Shown: piece by piece, positions 51,516 through 61,055 of the stretch | How the letters are laid out: the number at the start of each line of letters is the position of its first letter | Position numbering within the stretch: the first letter of the stretch is position 1 | Assembly: GCF_000373925.1 (NCBI RefSeq) | Contig: NZ_KB892768.1 | Span: 1 to 64,000 of the forward strand | DNA length: 64,000 nt | DNA from: Actinopolymorpha alba DSM 45243 | Lineage (GTDB): Bacteria > Actinomycetota > Actinomycetes > Propionibacteriales > Actinopolymorphaceae | Direction of reading: 5' to 3' | Translations under genes and position numbers: made by a program | The notes under the pieces: generated by a model | Database searches by the model: none | What the model was told of the DNA's origin: nothing | Seen by the model: only the letters and a program-made list of their open reading frames with translations

Positions 51516-53720
51516 TCAGGCGCCGCATTTGTACAACGTCTGCGCTCCGCCGGGCATCATCGGGTCGGAGTCCTTCTGCGCGTCAGCGGACCCGCCGTAA
51601 GCCGCCGGGTCGACCACCGTGCAGTGCTGGTCGATCCAGTCGGCGCGAGCCGCTCGCGCTCCCGCGCCCGGTCCGCCCGGCATCCCCGCGGACTTTCCCT
51701 CCCGGCTGGCCCCGAGCACGAACTTCAGCGTCCCGTTGCTGACCCACTCCTGCAGCTGCGCGACCGAGGGCGCGTTGTCAGATCCACTGAAGCCACCCAT
51801 ACCGATCACGGTCTCGTCGGAGTCAATGATGTAGACACCCGCGCCGTTGGCACCGCCCTCGACGGCCAGAGTGATCTCGGCCCCGTCGCCGTGCTGCTTG
51901 GCGTAGTTCAGGATCCGGCGTTGTTCGGCGGTCAGCTTGTCGGAGCCCTTGACCGGGCCGCCTGTCATGAGGCGGGGTTGCCTCCCGGGCGTCCCCTGGG
52001 TCTGGCCCTGGCCCTGGCCCTGCGTCTGGCCCTGGCCGCCGGGCTGCCCAGGCATCGGGCCAGGTCCGCCCACGATCACGGTGCCACCACCCGCCACTCG
52101 CCCGACGAATCCCGCGGTGGACGGCCCGGCGGCTGGCATGCCACCGCTGCCGTTCGCGGCGTCAGCGACCGACCACACTCCGGGCGTCAGCAGGATCGCT
52201 GCCAGACCGGCGACGAACGCAGGCCGCACGACCGCCCGCCACCGCGCCGCCCCGAGCCGGAAGTACCGGAAGAGCCGGGCCACCACCAGGCCAGCGACCG
52301 AGACCGCTCCGACAGCGACCACCGCCCAACGCGTCCAGCCATGCCAGTCGGCGGCGTCCCGCGCGACCACGACCCAGGCCCAGCCCGCGCTGATCGCGAT
52401 GCCGAGCGGAAGCAGCAGCCACGCCAACCGCCCGGGGCGTTGGTAGTACCGCCACAGCAATGCCAACCCGGCGGCGGAGATCGCGGCGATCGCCGGCGCC
52501 AGCATGGTCGTGTAGTAGGGGTGCCAGATGCCCTGCGCGTAGCTGAACAGCAGTCCGGTGACGAGCAGCCAGCTCCCCCACAGGAGCCAGCCGGCCCGCC
52601 GCGCCGGGTCACCTGGCGCCTTCGCGAGCAGACGTCGTACGCCCACAACGGCCACCACGATCAGTACGAGCAGCGACAGAGGCAGCAGCCAGGAGATCTG
52701 CCCACCGGCCGCCGCGTCGAACATCCGGGTGATGCCGGGCTCACCGCCGAACGCCGCGTTCGCCCCAGTGGGAAGCCGTGCACCCTCGGGGAGTTCGGCG
52801 CCGGGCGGAAGCGACGTCACCACCCCCGGCGTCCCACCCGCTTTACCCCCCGGCGCCCCGAGGCCCTGCCCGAAGATCCGGCCGAGTCCGTTGTAGCCGA
52901 AGACCAGCTCCAGCGCGCTGCCGTTGGTACTCCCTCCCATGTACGGCTTCTTTCCGGGCCACAGGTCGTGGAGCACCGGCCACCAGAACGACGACCCGAC
53001 CAGGACCGCCCCGGCCGCGAGCAGGTCCACGAGGCGCCGCCGGAGCGGGGCCGCGACGCCGGCGAAGTACGCGACCGCGACGCCGGGCACGATGATCCAC
53101 GCCTGCAGCATCTTGGTGGCAAAGCCGCAGCCGATGAAGAACGCGCACCACAACAGCCACCGCGTACGCCGGCCAGGCTCCCCGGCGTGCACCGACCTGG
53201 TGAAGGCGTACGCCGCGGCGACGAGCAACAGCATCAGCAGCGTGTCGGGGTTGTTGTACCGGTTGATGGCGACCGTGATCGGCGTGAGCGCCAGCAGCAG
53301 CGCGGCGAGAAGCGCCACCTTCTCGCCGGCCCACAGGCGCACGGTCCGGTGCAGTAGGAACACCGTGGCGACGCCCTCGATCACCTGCGGCAGCAGCAGC
53401 GACCAGCCGTGATACCCGAAGATCCACACGGACACGACCTGCGGCCACAGCGCCATCGGCGGCTTGTCGACGGTAACGACGCCATAAGGGTCGAACGACC
53501 CGAACAGGAAGTTGGTGAAGCTGGTCGACATCGACTTCACCGCGGCCGAGTAGTACGCGTTACCGAGCTGACCGCCACCGATCGCCCAGGCGTACAACAG
53601 TCCGGAGGCGACGCAGATCGCGAGCAGCGCCCACACCGGCCAGCGCGCGGCCTGGGATCCCCGCCCTGGTTGGCGTTCCACCGGACTCGTGCGGGCTGCC
53701 GTATCGGTAGCCGTCGTCAT
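51516..53720 (-). CDS. GT39/ArnT-like membrane glycosyltransferase
   Basis: A 734-residue polytopic glycosyltransferase of the dolichyl-phosphate-mannose/ArnT group. A first TM at ~30-50 is followed by a D-K-P-P acceptor/donor motif (V-V-T-V-D-K-P-P) near residue 85 and about ten more TMs. The C-terminal ~200 residues form an extracytoplasmic domain joined by a Gly/Gln-rich linker (G-Q-T-Q-G-Q-G-Q, about 560-585) encoded by tandem CCTGGC-type repeats around 51995-52050. It probably moves sugar from a polyprenyl-phosphate carrier to a cell-surface acceptor. ATG 53720 overlaps the GT2 gene stop (ATGA). Works with the GT2-GtrA gene upstream. Confidence 0.88.
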   Translation of the reverse strand: MTTATDTAARTSPVERQPGRGSQAARWPVWALLAICVASGLLYAWAIGGGQLGNAYYSAAVKSMSTSFTNFLFGSFDPYGVVTVDKPPMALWPQVVSVWIFGYHGWSLLLPQVIEGVATVFLLHRTVRLWAGEKVALLAALLLALTPITVAINRYNNPDTLLMLLLVAAAYAFTRSVHAGEPGRRTRWLLWCAFFIGCGFATKMLQAWIIVPGVAVAYFAGVAAPLRRRLVDLLAAGAVLVGSSFWWPVLHDLWPGKKPYMGGSTNGSALELVFGYNGLGRIFGQGLGAPGGKAGGTPGVVTSLPPGAELPEGARLPTGANAAFGGEPGITRMFDAAAGGQISWLLPLSLLVLIVVAVVGVRRLLAKAPGDPARRAGWLLWGSWLLVTGLLFSYAQGIWHPYYTTMLAPAIAAISAAGLALLWRYYQRPGRLAWLLLPLGIAISAGWAWVVVARDAADWHGWTRWAVVAVGAVSVAGLVVARLFRYFRLGAARWRAVVRPAFVAGLAAILLTPGVWSVADAANGSGGMPAAGPSTAGFVGRVAGGGTVIVGGPGPMPGQPGGQGQTQGQGQGQTQGTPGRQPRLMTGGPVKGSDKLTAEQRRILNYAKQHGDGAEITLAVEGGANGAGVYIIDSDETVIGMGGFSGSDNAPSVAQLQEWVSNGTLKFVLGASREGKSAGMPGGPGAGARAARADWIDQHCTVVDPAAYGGSADAQKDSDPMMPGGAQTLYKCGA

Positions 53721-54982
53721 GCCGTTTCCCTTCCGTTTGTGTCCCGGAAGACCCATCCGCGCAACAGCAGGAAGCGTCCACCGGTGCCGATGATCGATGA
53801 GGCGAGGAGTACGGAGAGTTCGAGCGCGCGCGAGGGTGCCGCGGCAAGGGCGTGCAGGATCAGCAGCGCGGCCGAGGTGAAGCCGTAGTACAACCCGAAG
53901 ACGGCGAATCCCTGCAGGTGGATCCGGCCACGCGACAGTCGCCTGGCGGAGAACGTGAACCTGCGGTTCGCCTCGGTGTTGGCCAACGTGCTGATCACGA
54001 GCGCGACCAGGTTGGCGACGAGGACCGGCCACCACCGCCGGAACGCCGCGTACAGCACGAGGTTCAGCACGGTGGAGAGCGCGCCGACGGCCGCGAACGA
54101 CAGGACCTGCCAGGACAGCGCTCCGGTCTGGCGTCCGAGCACCGCGTCCGGATGCGCGGCGCGGGGCTCGGGTCGCCGCGGCAGCCCTCCCACCCGCGCA
54201 CTCCCCGACGCCTTGGCGCGGGCGACTCTGACCAGCCCGCGCAGGTCGTCCCACGCGGTGCCGAGTACGTCGACCCGGCTGTCGGTGTCCTCCACCCAGT
54301 CGACCGGGACCTCGTGCACGCGCAGGCCGTTGTACTCGGCGAGGAGCAGGAGTTCGGTGTCGAAGAACCACCCGCCGTCGCGGATCCGGGCCAGCAGCGG
54401 CCTGATCACGTCAGTGCGCGCTGCCTTGAAGCCGCATTGGGCATCGGTGAACCGCGCGCCGTGACTCAGCCTGATCACCGCGTTGTAGCACCGCGAGACG
54501 AACTCCCGTTTGGGTCCGCGCAGGGTCCGTGATCCCGGAGCGAGCCGGGAGCCAATCGAGAGGTCGGAGTGTCCGTTGACCAGCGGCGCGACGAGCGGGA
54601 GCAGGGCGTCCAACCCGGTCGAGAGATCGACGTCCATGTAGACCACGACGTCGGCGGTGCTGGCTCCCCACGCCTCCCGTAACGCGTACCCCCGGCCCTT
54701 GCGGTCGAGGTGGCGGACCCGGACCCGTTCGACGTTCTCGGCCAGTGCCCACGCGAGCGCCAGCGTGCCGTCCGTACTCGCGTTGTCGACGATCGTGATC
54801 GTCGCGTCGAACGGAAACTGCTCGCTGAGGAAGCCGTCCAGGACGCGGACGCACCCGGCGAGGGCCCGCTCCTCGTTGTAGACCGGGATCACGATGTCGA
54901 CCGTCGCGGTCGACGGAAGATCGTCCGCCGGATCGGATGACCCCGCGCGTGATCGTTCGCCCTCGATGATGCTCCCCGACAT
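53717..54982 (-). CDS. GT2 glycosyltransferase fused to GtrA-like membrane domain
   Basis: A 421-residue fusion. Residues ~30-260 are a GT-A fold dolichol-P-mannose synthase-type transferase: V-D-I-V-I-P-V-Y-N-E-E, V-D-N-A-S-T-D-G-T and the metal motif Y-M-D-V-D-L-S. The last ~130 residues are a GtrA-type domain with four TMs (A-V-G-A-L-S-T-V-L-N-L). It probably makes a polyprenyl-phosphate sugar on the inner face and helps flip it, and the coupled GT39 enzyme would then use it. ATG 54982 chosen; longer frame to 55192 possible. Divergent from the response regulator. Confidence 0.9.
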   Translation of the reverse strand: MSGSIIEGERSRAGSSDPADDLPSTATVDIVIPVYNEERALAGCVRVLDGFLSEQFPFDATITIVDNASTDGTLALAWALAENVERVRVRHLDRKGRGYALREAWGASTADVVVYMDVDLSTGLDALLPLVAPLVNGHSDLSIGSRLAPGSRTLRGPKREFVSRCYNAVIRLSHGARFTDAQCGFKAARTDVIRPLLARIRDGGWFFDTELLLLAEYNGLRVHEVPVDWVEDTDSRVDVLGTAWDDLRGLVRVARAKASGSARVGGLPRRPEPRAAHPDAVLGRQTGALSWQVLSFAAVGALSTVLNLVLYAAFRRWWPVLVANLVALVISTLANTEANRRFTFSARRLSRGRIHLQGFAVFGLYYGFTSAALLILHALAAAPSRALELSVLLASSIIGTGGRFLLLRGWVFRDTNGRETA

Positions 54983-55212
54983 GCTCTCTCCATCCACTCC
55001 GACCGCCCCTCCACGCACCGGCCACTCTGTGCAATGGCCGGCTACGACAAGTAGCCGCCATGCGCGTGAGAGCAGCCTCGGGAGAAGCTCAGAAGTTCGT
55101 GAGAAATCCCCTCCGAGGGCCGTCGCCGGGCCGCTCACCCGTGCTGTCTCACGTAGCCTCGGCATCGGTTCCCGGGCTGGCCGGGGACCCATACGAGCGC
55201 AGCGGATGATCG

Positions 55213-55923
55213 ATGGACGAGCCCATGCGAGTGCTGGTGGTGGACGACGACCCGCACGTACGCGAGAGCCTGCGGGCGAGCCTGGAGTTCGAGGGGTACG
55301 CCGTCGAGACCGCCAGCGACGGGGAGCAGGCTTTCGACCGGCTCAGCCCGCCCCAGCCAGCGGGAGCATCCCCTGACCTGGTGATCCTCGACCTGATGAT
55401 GCCGCGGCTGGACGGTCTGGAGACCTGCCGGCGCCTGCGGAGCGCCGGCGAGCGCCTGCCCATCCTCATGCTCACCGCCCGGGACGCGCTCGGTGATCGG
55501 GTCACCGGTCTGGACGCCGGGGCCGACGACTATCTCGTGAAGCCGTTCGCCCTCGAGGAGCTCCTCGCCCGGCTGCGCGCACTCCTCCGGCACCGGCGTA
55601 GCCCCTCCTCCACACCCGGCCGCGGACCGGTGCTGCGCTTCGCGGACCTGGAGCTGGACACAGGCACGCGGGAGGTGACCCGCGCCGGCCGGCCGATCAC
55701 GCTGACCCGGACCGAGTTCGACCTACTCAGCCTGCTGATGGGGGCACCCCGGCGGGTACTCACGCGGGGTCACCTGCAGCAGGAGGTCTGGGGGTACGAC
55801 ACCAGCACCAACAACCTTGACGTCTACGTCGGCTATCTCCGCCGCAAGACCGAGGCGGGTGGCGCCAGCCGGCTCGTCCACACCGTCCGCGGCGTCGGAT
55901 ACGTCCTCCGCTCCGAACCATGA
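55213..55923 (+). CDS. OmpR/PhoB-family response regulator
   Basis: A 236-residue two-domain regulator. The receiver has acidic triad D11-D12-D13, phosphoacceptor D60 (V-I-L-D-L-M-M), T-A-R-D and the conserved Lys in V-K-P-F. The C-terminal winged helix (about 135-234) shows [13 protein letters not shown] and R-R-K-T-E-A...R-G-V-G-Y-V-L-R. It overlaps the kinase gene by four bases (ATGA). It is divergent from the glycosyltransferase pair and may control it; similar MprA-like systems in actinobacteria respond to envelope stress. Confidence 0.95.
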   Translation: MDEPMRVLVVDDDPHVRESLRASLEFEGYAVETASDGEQAFDRLSPPQPAGASPDLVILDLMMPRLDGLETCRRLRSAGERLPILMLTARDALGDRVTGLDAGADDYLVKPFALEELLARLRALLRHRRSPSSTPGRGPVLRFADLELDTGTREVTRAGRPITLTRTEFDLLSLLMGAPRRVLTRGHLQQEVWGYDTSTNNLDVYVGYLRRKTEAGGASRLVHTVRGVGYVLRSEP

Positions 55924-57374
55924 AGTCGCCCGGCCGCACCATGCGGAAACCACGCGAACGCCGGATGTTGCTCCGCAGCCGGGTCGCTCTGAGCACCGCG
56001 CTCGTCGTCGCGGCCGCCATCGCGGGGATCAGCATCCTGAGCTGGGTGGTGACGCAGCACAACCTGCGTGCCCAGCTCGACGAGTCGCTCACCCGCGGCG
56101 GCGTGCGGTTGGTGGGCGCGATCCGGCACGAGCTGGGCCAGGCACAACTCCCACCCCCACCGCCGATGCCCGACCCGAGCCTGCTCTGCCGGGTCGACAA
56201 CGCGAACGAACCCCTGCAGCGGTTCGTCGAGGGCATCCAGCTTCTCCGGAACGACGGCAGCGTGTGCGCACCGACAGGCGTGGACGAGGTGGTGACAACC
56301 GCACAGGACCGCCGGGTCACGACCCCGACGCTGCGCGACGGCGAGACCCGATCCGGCGCGCAGGTGCGGGTCCTGCTGCGTCCGCTGGAAGACGGCGGCG
56401 TCCTGGTCACCAGCCGCAGCCTGGCCACGATCAACAACACCTTGGCCGGCCTCCGAACCACCCTCATCGGCGTGTCCGTCCTTGGTGTCGCGGTCGCCGC
56501 CGCGTCCGGCCTCCTCCTCACCCGGAACGCGCTCGCCCCGATGGAGCGGCTGACCCGGACCGCCGAACACATCGCCCGCACCGAGGACCTCGCCACGCCG
56601 GTGGACGTGTCCGGGCGGGACGAGGTCGGCCGGCTCGGCCGGGCGTTCACGGCGATGACAGCCGCGCTCGCCGTGTCCAGACAACGCCAGCGCGAACTCG
56701 TCACCGACGCCGCGCACGAACTCCGTACCCCGCTCACCAGCCTGCGTACGAACGTCGACCTGCTCGTCCGAAGCGAGCGCACCGGCCGGCCCCTCCGGCC
56801 AGACCAACGCGCGCGGATCCTCTCCAGCCTCCAGTCGCAGACGGGTGAGTTCAGCGACCTGATCACCGAACTCGTCCAGCTCGCCCGCGACGAACGCGAA
56901 CTCGCCCGCACCGAGGTGCCGATGGCCGACGTCATCGCCAAGGCGGTCCGCCGGGCCAGCAGCCGTGCCCGCGAGCATCGGTTCGCGGTGGACGCGGTGC
57001 CCTGGTGCACGATCGGCGACGCCTCCGCGCTGGAGCGGTCCCTGCTCAACCTGCTCGACAACGCGGTGAAGTTCTCGCCGTCGACGTCGCTGGTCAGCGT
57101 CTCGTCGCGGCCCGGCTGGATCATCGTCGCCGACCAGGGGCCGGGTGTCCCACGGGAGCAACAGGCGCACGCGTTCGACCGCTTCTGGCGCGCACCGGAA
57201 GCGCGGTCGCTCCCCGGCTCAGGACTCGGGCTGGCGATCGTCGCGACGACGACAGCCGCTCACGGCGGTCAGGTCCGCTTCCTCGACCCACCGAAGGGTC
57301 GGGGCGCATGCGTACGCGTCGACCTCCCGGTGACGCCTCTGTGCCCGAGCGAACCCCACGCGGGCCCGGAATGA
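55920..57374 (+). CDS. sensor histidine kinase
   Basis: A 484-residue membrane kinase: TM1 at ~22-44, extracytoplasmic sensor of ~135 residues with a Pro run (about 78-84), TM2 at ~180-200, HAMP (~200-250), HisKA with H266 in [10 protein letters not shown], and HATPase ([25 protein letters not shown]). Partner of the overlapping response regulator. The stop codon (GAA TGA) is part of the palindromic repeat at 57366; the sequence just before it is ordinary. The signal is unknown. Confidence 0.95.
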   Translation: MKSPGRTMRKPRERRMLLRSRVALSTALVVAAAIAGISILSWVVTQHNLRAQLDESLTRGGVRLVGAIRHELGQAQLPPPPPMPDPSLLCRVDNANEPLQRFVEGIQLLRNDGSVCAPTGVDEVVTTAQDRRVTTPTLRDGETRSGAQVRVLLRPLEDGGVLVTSRSLATINNTLAGLRTTLIGVSVLGVAVAAASGLLLTRNALAPMERLTRTAEHIARTEDLATPVDVSGRDEVGRLGRAFTAMTAALAVSRQRQRELVTDAAHELRTPLTSLRTNVDLLVRSERTGRPLRPDQRARILSSLQSQTGEFSDLITELVQLARDERELARTEVPMADVIAKAVRRASSRAREHRFAVDAVPWCTIGDASALERSLLNLLDNAVKFSPSTSLVSVSSRPGWIIVADQGPGVPREQQAHAFDRFWRAPEARSLPGSGLGLAIVATTTAAHGGQVRFLDPPKGRGACVRVDLPVTPLCPSEPHAGPE

Positions 57375-57397
57375 CCACGTATACGTGATCATTCCGG
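57366..57397. repeat. AATGACCACG palindrome / bidirectional terminator
   Basis: CCGGAATGACCACGTA and TACGTGATCATTCCGG form a 16-bp stem with one A-C mismatch; it overlaps the kinase stop and ends before the convergent CE15-like gene. Placement suggests a bidirectional terminator; it belongs to the repeat family also at 6122, 30602, 34656 and 51408. Confidence 0.85.
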
Positions 57398-57398
57398 C

Positions 57399-58571
57399 TC
57401 AGCGCGAGCGCCGCAGGTGACGGTCGGCCGCGTCGGCGAAGCGTTCCCAGTCGTACGCCGTCATCGCGTGGCCGCCCGGCCTGATGTGGTAGCCGATCCG
57501 GCTCAGCACGGGCTCCGACACCGGCGGCAGCTCGGTCGCCGCGAGCCCTTCCACGCCGAGCAGCTCATACACCGGTGAGGCGTACCTGCCGCCGAGGAAC
57601 TCGCCGTACGGATCGGCCCAGTCGTCGTCCTGCGCGCTCGCGATGTAGAACGGACGCGGCGCGATCAGCGCGACGAGCTGATGTTGGTCGAAGGCCAGCG
57701 TCTCCTCGCGGTCCGCGTACGCCGAGAAGTTCGGGCAGAACCAGTGCGGGAACCTCCGGGTGATCGCGTCGACCGTCTCGCCGTGGCGACGGCGGGACAG
57801 CGCGACGCCCCCGCATCCGGAGTTGTTGGACACCGCCATCGCGAAGCGTTCGTCCTGCGCGGCGGCCCACATCGCGGTCTTGCCAAGTCTGGAGTGGCCG
57901 ACCGCGATCACGCGCTCGGGATCCACCCGTGAGTCCTCCTGAAGGTGGTCGAGCGCCCGGCTGAGCCCCCACGCCCACGCGCCGATGGCACCCCACTCGT
58001 CGGGGCCGGGGCGGGTCTGTCCGTCGGTGTAGAAGAGTGGGTGTACGCCGTTGGAGAAGTCGTCGACGTCGGGGTCGAGGTCTTCGTACCACGCGGTCGC
58101 GACGGCGTAGCCGCGTTCGATCATCCGCTCCAGCGGCCAGCGCTGCCTGAGCACGTCGGGCTCAGTCGGGTCCCCGAACTCCGCCGCCTGGTTGCCACGG
58201 AAGTTCAGACCGAGGAACGTCGGCGCCCGGTCGCCCGCTGGCTCGTTGGGGAGGTGGATGAGCAATGTCATGCCCGGCCCGTCTGACGCTGGCCCGAACG
58301 ACAGCCGCACCTCGACCCGGGTCGCCCGCCCGTCCAGCGCCGCGGGCTCCTCGGACAGGACCTCACGGTGGACGGCGATCGCGGTATCCGGCGTCCGGCC
58401 GAACATCTGGCTCGCGAACAACTCCAGCAACTCCGGCCGGCGTCGGGCGTACCACTCCTCCGCCGACGTCACCACGCTCCCGTCGGCACAGACCAGCGGG
58501 TCAGGCAGACCTCCGGGCACTGACAGCCGCCCGTCGGGCAGGGCCAGCCGTCCGATCGTCGTGTCGACCAT
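57399..58571 (-). CDS. glucuronoyl esterase-like hydrolase (CE15/acetylxylan-esterase type)
   Basis: A 390-residue alpha/beta hydrolase. The nucleophile elbow [13 protein letters not shown] sits near residue 225, matching the G-x-S-R-x-G-K motif of CE15 4-O-methyl-glucuronoyl methylesterases, where the Arg binds the uronate. [20 protein letters not shown] and the C-terminal G-G-H-A-M catalytic His are in order. No signal peptide is evident, unlike most secreted CE15 enzymes, so it may act on imported fragments. It stands alone; the LacI-regulated-looking transporter elsewhere is the only hint of plant-polysaccharide use. Confidence 0.85.
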   Translation of the reverse strand: MVDTTIGRLALPDGRLSVPGGLPDPLVCADGSVVTSAEEWYARRRPELLELFASQMFGRTPDTAIAVHREVLSEEPAALDGRATRVEVRLSFGPASDGPGMTLLIHLPNEPAGDRAPTFLGLNFRGNQAAEFGDPTEPDVLRQRWPLERMIERGYAVATAWYEDLDPDVDDFSNGVHPLFYTDGQTRPGPDEWGAIGAWAWGLSRALDHLQEDSRVDPERVIAVGHSRLGKTAMWAAAQDERFAMAVSNNSGCGGVALSRRRHGETVDAITRRFPHWFCPNFSAYADREETLAFDQHQLVALIAPRPFYIASAQDDDWADPYGEFLGGRYASPVYELLGVEGLAATELPPVSEPVLSRIGYHIRPGGHAMTAYDWERFADAADRHLRRSR

Positions 58572-59043
58572 GGCGTTCCTCGTCTCGCGCGGGCTTGGCG
58601 GGGCAGGCTGAACGAAGCTCGGAGCAGCGTCATGAGGCTACTGGCTGGCACCGCGCCGGTCAGTACGGATGAGCGTCAGACTCCTGGCCAGAATCCACGC
58701 GGTGACCAGGGCCGGCGCGAACGCGGTCGGGCCGCAGCCGACCGAGCCGTAGAACCGCGACGGGTCAGGTGCGAAGTAGAGCCGCCTCGGGCGCTACGGA
58801 CGAGGGCCCGCGTCCACCGGAGTCGCCGACTGACGCTGTACCGATCGCGCCGAGGTTCCGCTGTAAGGGGTGAGGTGTTTAGGTAAGGCATCGCAGTTGT
58901 GAGACAGTTCGGGTCTTCGTGCGCCACAAGTCGTCGCCAAGCAAGGCGAATTCAGCTGCTTCGTCGGGAGATACCACGTGAGGTGGCGGCCGTCTCGAAT
59001 GGCGTACACCCGGCCGTATCGGATACTGAGAAACCAGGCTTCT

Positions 59044-59169
59044 GTCTCACATCGTGTACACCCCTTGGCGGACCTCACGCGCCAAGTCCCCACCTCACTA
59101 GGCAAATTTGCCTTGCCTGGTAGGGATATCCCCCGTCTCGCACCGCAGAAGGTGTACACAATGTGAGAC
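59044..59169. repeat. GTCTCACAT inverted repeat element
   Basis: GTCTCACATCGTGTACACC (59044-59062) and GGTGTACACAATGTGAGAC (59151-59169) are 19-bp inverted arms with one mismatch, 88 bases apart. Inside lie TTGGCG/CGCCAA arms and the palindrome GGCAAATTTGCC at 59101-59112 within CACTAGGCAAATTTGCC. One arm also occurs at 34578. The size and terminal arms resemble a small non-autonomous mobile element, but no target-site duplication was confirmed. Confidence 0.75.
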
Positions 59170-59235
59170 GCCCCCTCATTGAGGTCTCGAGCGGTCCAGA
59201 TTTCGGATGGCTTACCGGACGACTCGCAGCACTCA

Positions 59236-59298
59236 TGATCAACTAGCAGAAATCGCCCACGATTCGCGCGGATCTTGGGCGATTTCTGCAAGTTGATC
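59236..59298. repeat. long palindrome (possible terminator or REP-like unit)
   Basis: TGATCAACTAGCAGAAATCG... (59236-59263) pairs with 59271-59298 over about 26 bp with two or three mismatches around TCGCGCG. It is upstream of nothing transcribed toward it except the minus-strand MarR gene, which ends 150 bases away, so it may terminate that transcript. I have an impression that GCAGAAATCGCCC palindromes recur in actinobacterial genomes; this is not checked. Confidence 0.7.
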
Positions 59299-59447
59299 AA
59301 GCTTCGACCCGAATATCGCTCACTATGCGAGATCGACCATCGACATCACCCTGACCTGGCGGAGAAGCCGACGCGCCTCAGCCAGGTTGGCTTTCGCCCC
59401 ACTCAGAGCCACCAAGTTGCCAGCGCCGCGGGTTTGAACAGGCTTCA

Positions 59448-59909
59448 TTAGCGGCCGGCTTCCAGGTGTTTGCGCATACGGGCGCAGAGGGCGTGTAACT
59501 GCTCTACCTCCCGCGAACTGAGGAGGTCGAACATCTGCTCCCGAACCGCCGCGACATGACCCGGCGCGGCCTTCTCGAGCTTGGCCATGCCGGCGTCAGT
59601 AAGTTCGGCGTGCATACCCCGCCGGTCGTCCTCGCACTCGACGCGGCGTACCCATCCGGCCCGCTCCAGCCGGGTGACCGCCCGGGTGACGCCGCTGCGG
59701 GTTGCCAGAGTCGCGTCGGCGAGGTCCCGCATCCGCATCCGGCGTTCGGGCGCTTCGGACAAATGCACCAGGAGTTCGTAATCGGTGAACGAGATCCCCG
59801 CGTCGGTCTCCAACTGCCGACCCAGGGTCTGTATGAGAAGCCGGGTGGTGTCCAGGTATGCCCGCCAGGCCTCCTGCTCGGTCGCGTCGAGCCATCGCAC
59901 CTCGTCCAT
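59448..59909 (-). CDS. MarR family transcriptional regulator
   Basis: A 153-residue winged-helix regulator. Dimer helices flank the DNA-binding core: Y-E-L-L-V-H-L-S-E-A-P, M-R-D-L-A-D-A-T-L-A-T-R-S-G-V-T-R (recognition helix), then the wing D-D-R-R-G-M-H-A-E-L-T. ATG 59909. It is divergent from the pirin gene with a 145-base gap holding inverted repeats; repression of both genes, released by a phenolic or oxidising ligand, is the usual arrangement (inference). Confidence 0.9.
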   Translation of the reverse strand: MDEVRWLDATEQEAWRAYLDTTRLLIQTLGRQLETDAGISFTDYELLVHLSEAPERRMRMRDLADATLATRSGVTRAVTRLERAGWVRRVECEDDRRGMHAELTDAGMAKLEKAAPGHVAAVREQMFDLLSSREVEQLHALCARMRKHLEAGR

Positions 59910-59966
59910 GACGGCGAGCCTACCGGGAATGATTGACAGCGCAACGACATTGAGTAGGGTGCAAGT

Positions 59967-59982
59967 CGTTGACACTTCAACG
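59967..59982. promoter_or_regulatory. MarR-type operator candidate
   Basis: CGTTGA-cact-TCAACG is a perfect 6-bp inverted repeat in the MarR-pirin intergenic region, overlapping a wider CAACGAC...GTCGTTG pair (about 59942-59971). MarR proteins commonly bind such sites between divergent genes. Confidence 0.55.
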
Positions 59983-60054
59983 ATCCGATCCGTGGAAGGT
60001 CCCAGCGGGCGCAACCCGGGACGGACCGCCACAATTCTGGGAAGAGAGGCAGCC

Positions 60055-61044
60055 ATGCCCGCCGTCACCGTTGAGAACACGCTGGCATTGCCGCGCGTCC
60101 CGCAACCCAACCCAATGACTGACGAAGACCGTCCGGTCGTCTCGGTGACCACCGCACCCAAGGGCTTCGAGGGTGAGGGCTTCCCCGTCAGGCGGGCCTT
60201 CGCCGGAGTGGACCTGCGCAGCCTGGACCCGTTCATCCACATGGACCAGATGGGCGAGGTGGAGTACGCGCCGGGCGAGCCGAAGGGCACCCCGTGGCAC
60301 CCGCACCGCGGCTTCGAGACCGTGACGTACATGATCGACGGAGAGATGAAGCACTCCGACTCCAACGGCGGCGGCGGTCTGATCACCAACGGGGACACCC
60401 AGTGGATGACCGCGGGTGCTGGCATCCTCCACATCGAGACCCCGCCGGAGCACCTGGTCGTGAGCGGCGGACTGTTCCACGGCTTGCAGCTGTGGGTCAA
60501 CCTGCCGCGGGCCAAGAAATTCGCACCACCGCGCTACCAGGACATCACGTCCAGCAAGGTGGCGTTGCTCAGCTCCGCCGACGGCGGGGCGCTGGTCCGG
60601 GTCATCGCCGGCGAGGTCGCCGGACACCCCGGACCGGGATCGACGTACACCCCGATCACGCTGGTCCACGCGACCATCACGCCGGGCGCGGCGCTCACCC
60701 TGCCGTGGCATCGCGACTTCAACGCGCTGGTCTACACGCTGGCGGGTACTGGCACCGTCGGGTCCGAACACCGGCCGATCGAGTCGGGGCAGCTCGCGGT
60801 GTACGGCGCGGGAGGTGCGATCACGGTCGCCGCGAACGCCCAGCAGGACTCGCGGACGGCGGCCCTGGAGGTCTTCATCCTGGGCGGCCAGCCGATTCGC
60901 GAGCCGGTCGCGGCGTACGGTCCGTTCGTCATGAACACCAAGGCCGAACTCCTGCAGGCGTTCGAGGATTACCAGGCCGGCAGGCTCGGCAGCATCCCCG
61001 CCGCCCACGCGGACGTGCACGGGGCTACGCCCGACGCTGAGTAA
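60055..61044 (+). CDS. pirin family protein
   Basis: A 329-residue bicupin of the pirin family. The metal/cupin motif H-P-H-R-G-F-E-T-V-T-Y, G-A-G-I-L-H-I-E and the second-domain P-W-H-R-D-F-N-A-L-V-Y are seen. Bacterial pirins include quercetinase-like dioxygenases and regulatory partners; activity here is not certain. ATG 60055 follows GAGAGGC. Divergent from MarR, a common pairing. A strong hairpin follows. Confidence 0.92.
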   Translation: MPAVTVENTLALPRVPQPNPMTDEDRPVVSVTTAPKGFEGEGFPVRRAFAGVDLRSLDPFIHMDQMGEVEYAPGEPKGTPWHPHRGFETVTYMIDGEMKHSDSNGGGGLITNGDTQWMTAGAGILHIETPPEHLVVSGGLFHGLQLWVNLPRAKKFAPPRYQDITSSKVALLSSADGGALVRVIAGEVAGHPGPGSTYTPITLVHATITPGAALTLPWHRDFNALVYTLAGTGTVGSEHRPIESGQLAVYGAGGAITVAANAQQDSRTAALEVFILGGQPIREPVAAYGPFVMNTKAELLQAFEDYQAGRLGSIPAAHADVHGATPDAE

Positions 61045-61055
61045 CCGGCCGCACC

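Larger units (their letters stand above)
58572..59447. other. 876-base intergenic region rich in palindromes
   Basis: No coding frame is supported. Besides the two repeat elements listed separately (59044-59169 and 59236-59298), the first ~450 bases hold the CE15-like promoter side and look unstructured. The short TTAGGTAAGGC at about 58880 is only a partial iron-box match. Confidence 0.6.

Noticed and set aside
58878-58890. Possible DtxR/IdeR iron box (TTAGGTAAGGC)
   Set aside because: Only one half matches the consensus and no iron gene is adjacent.
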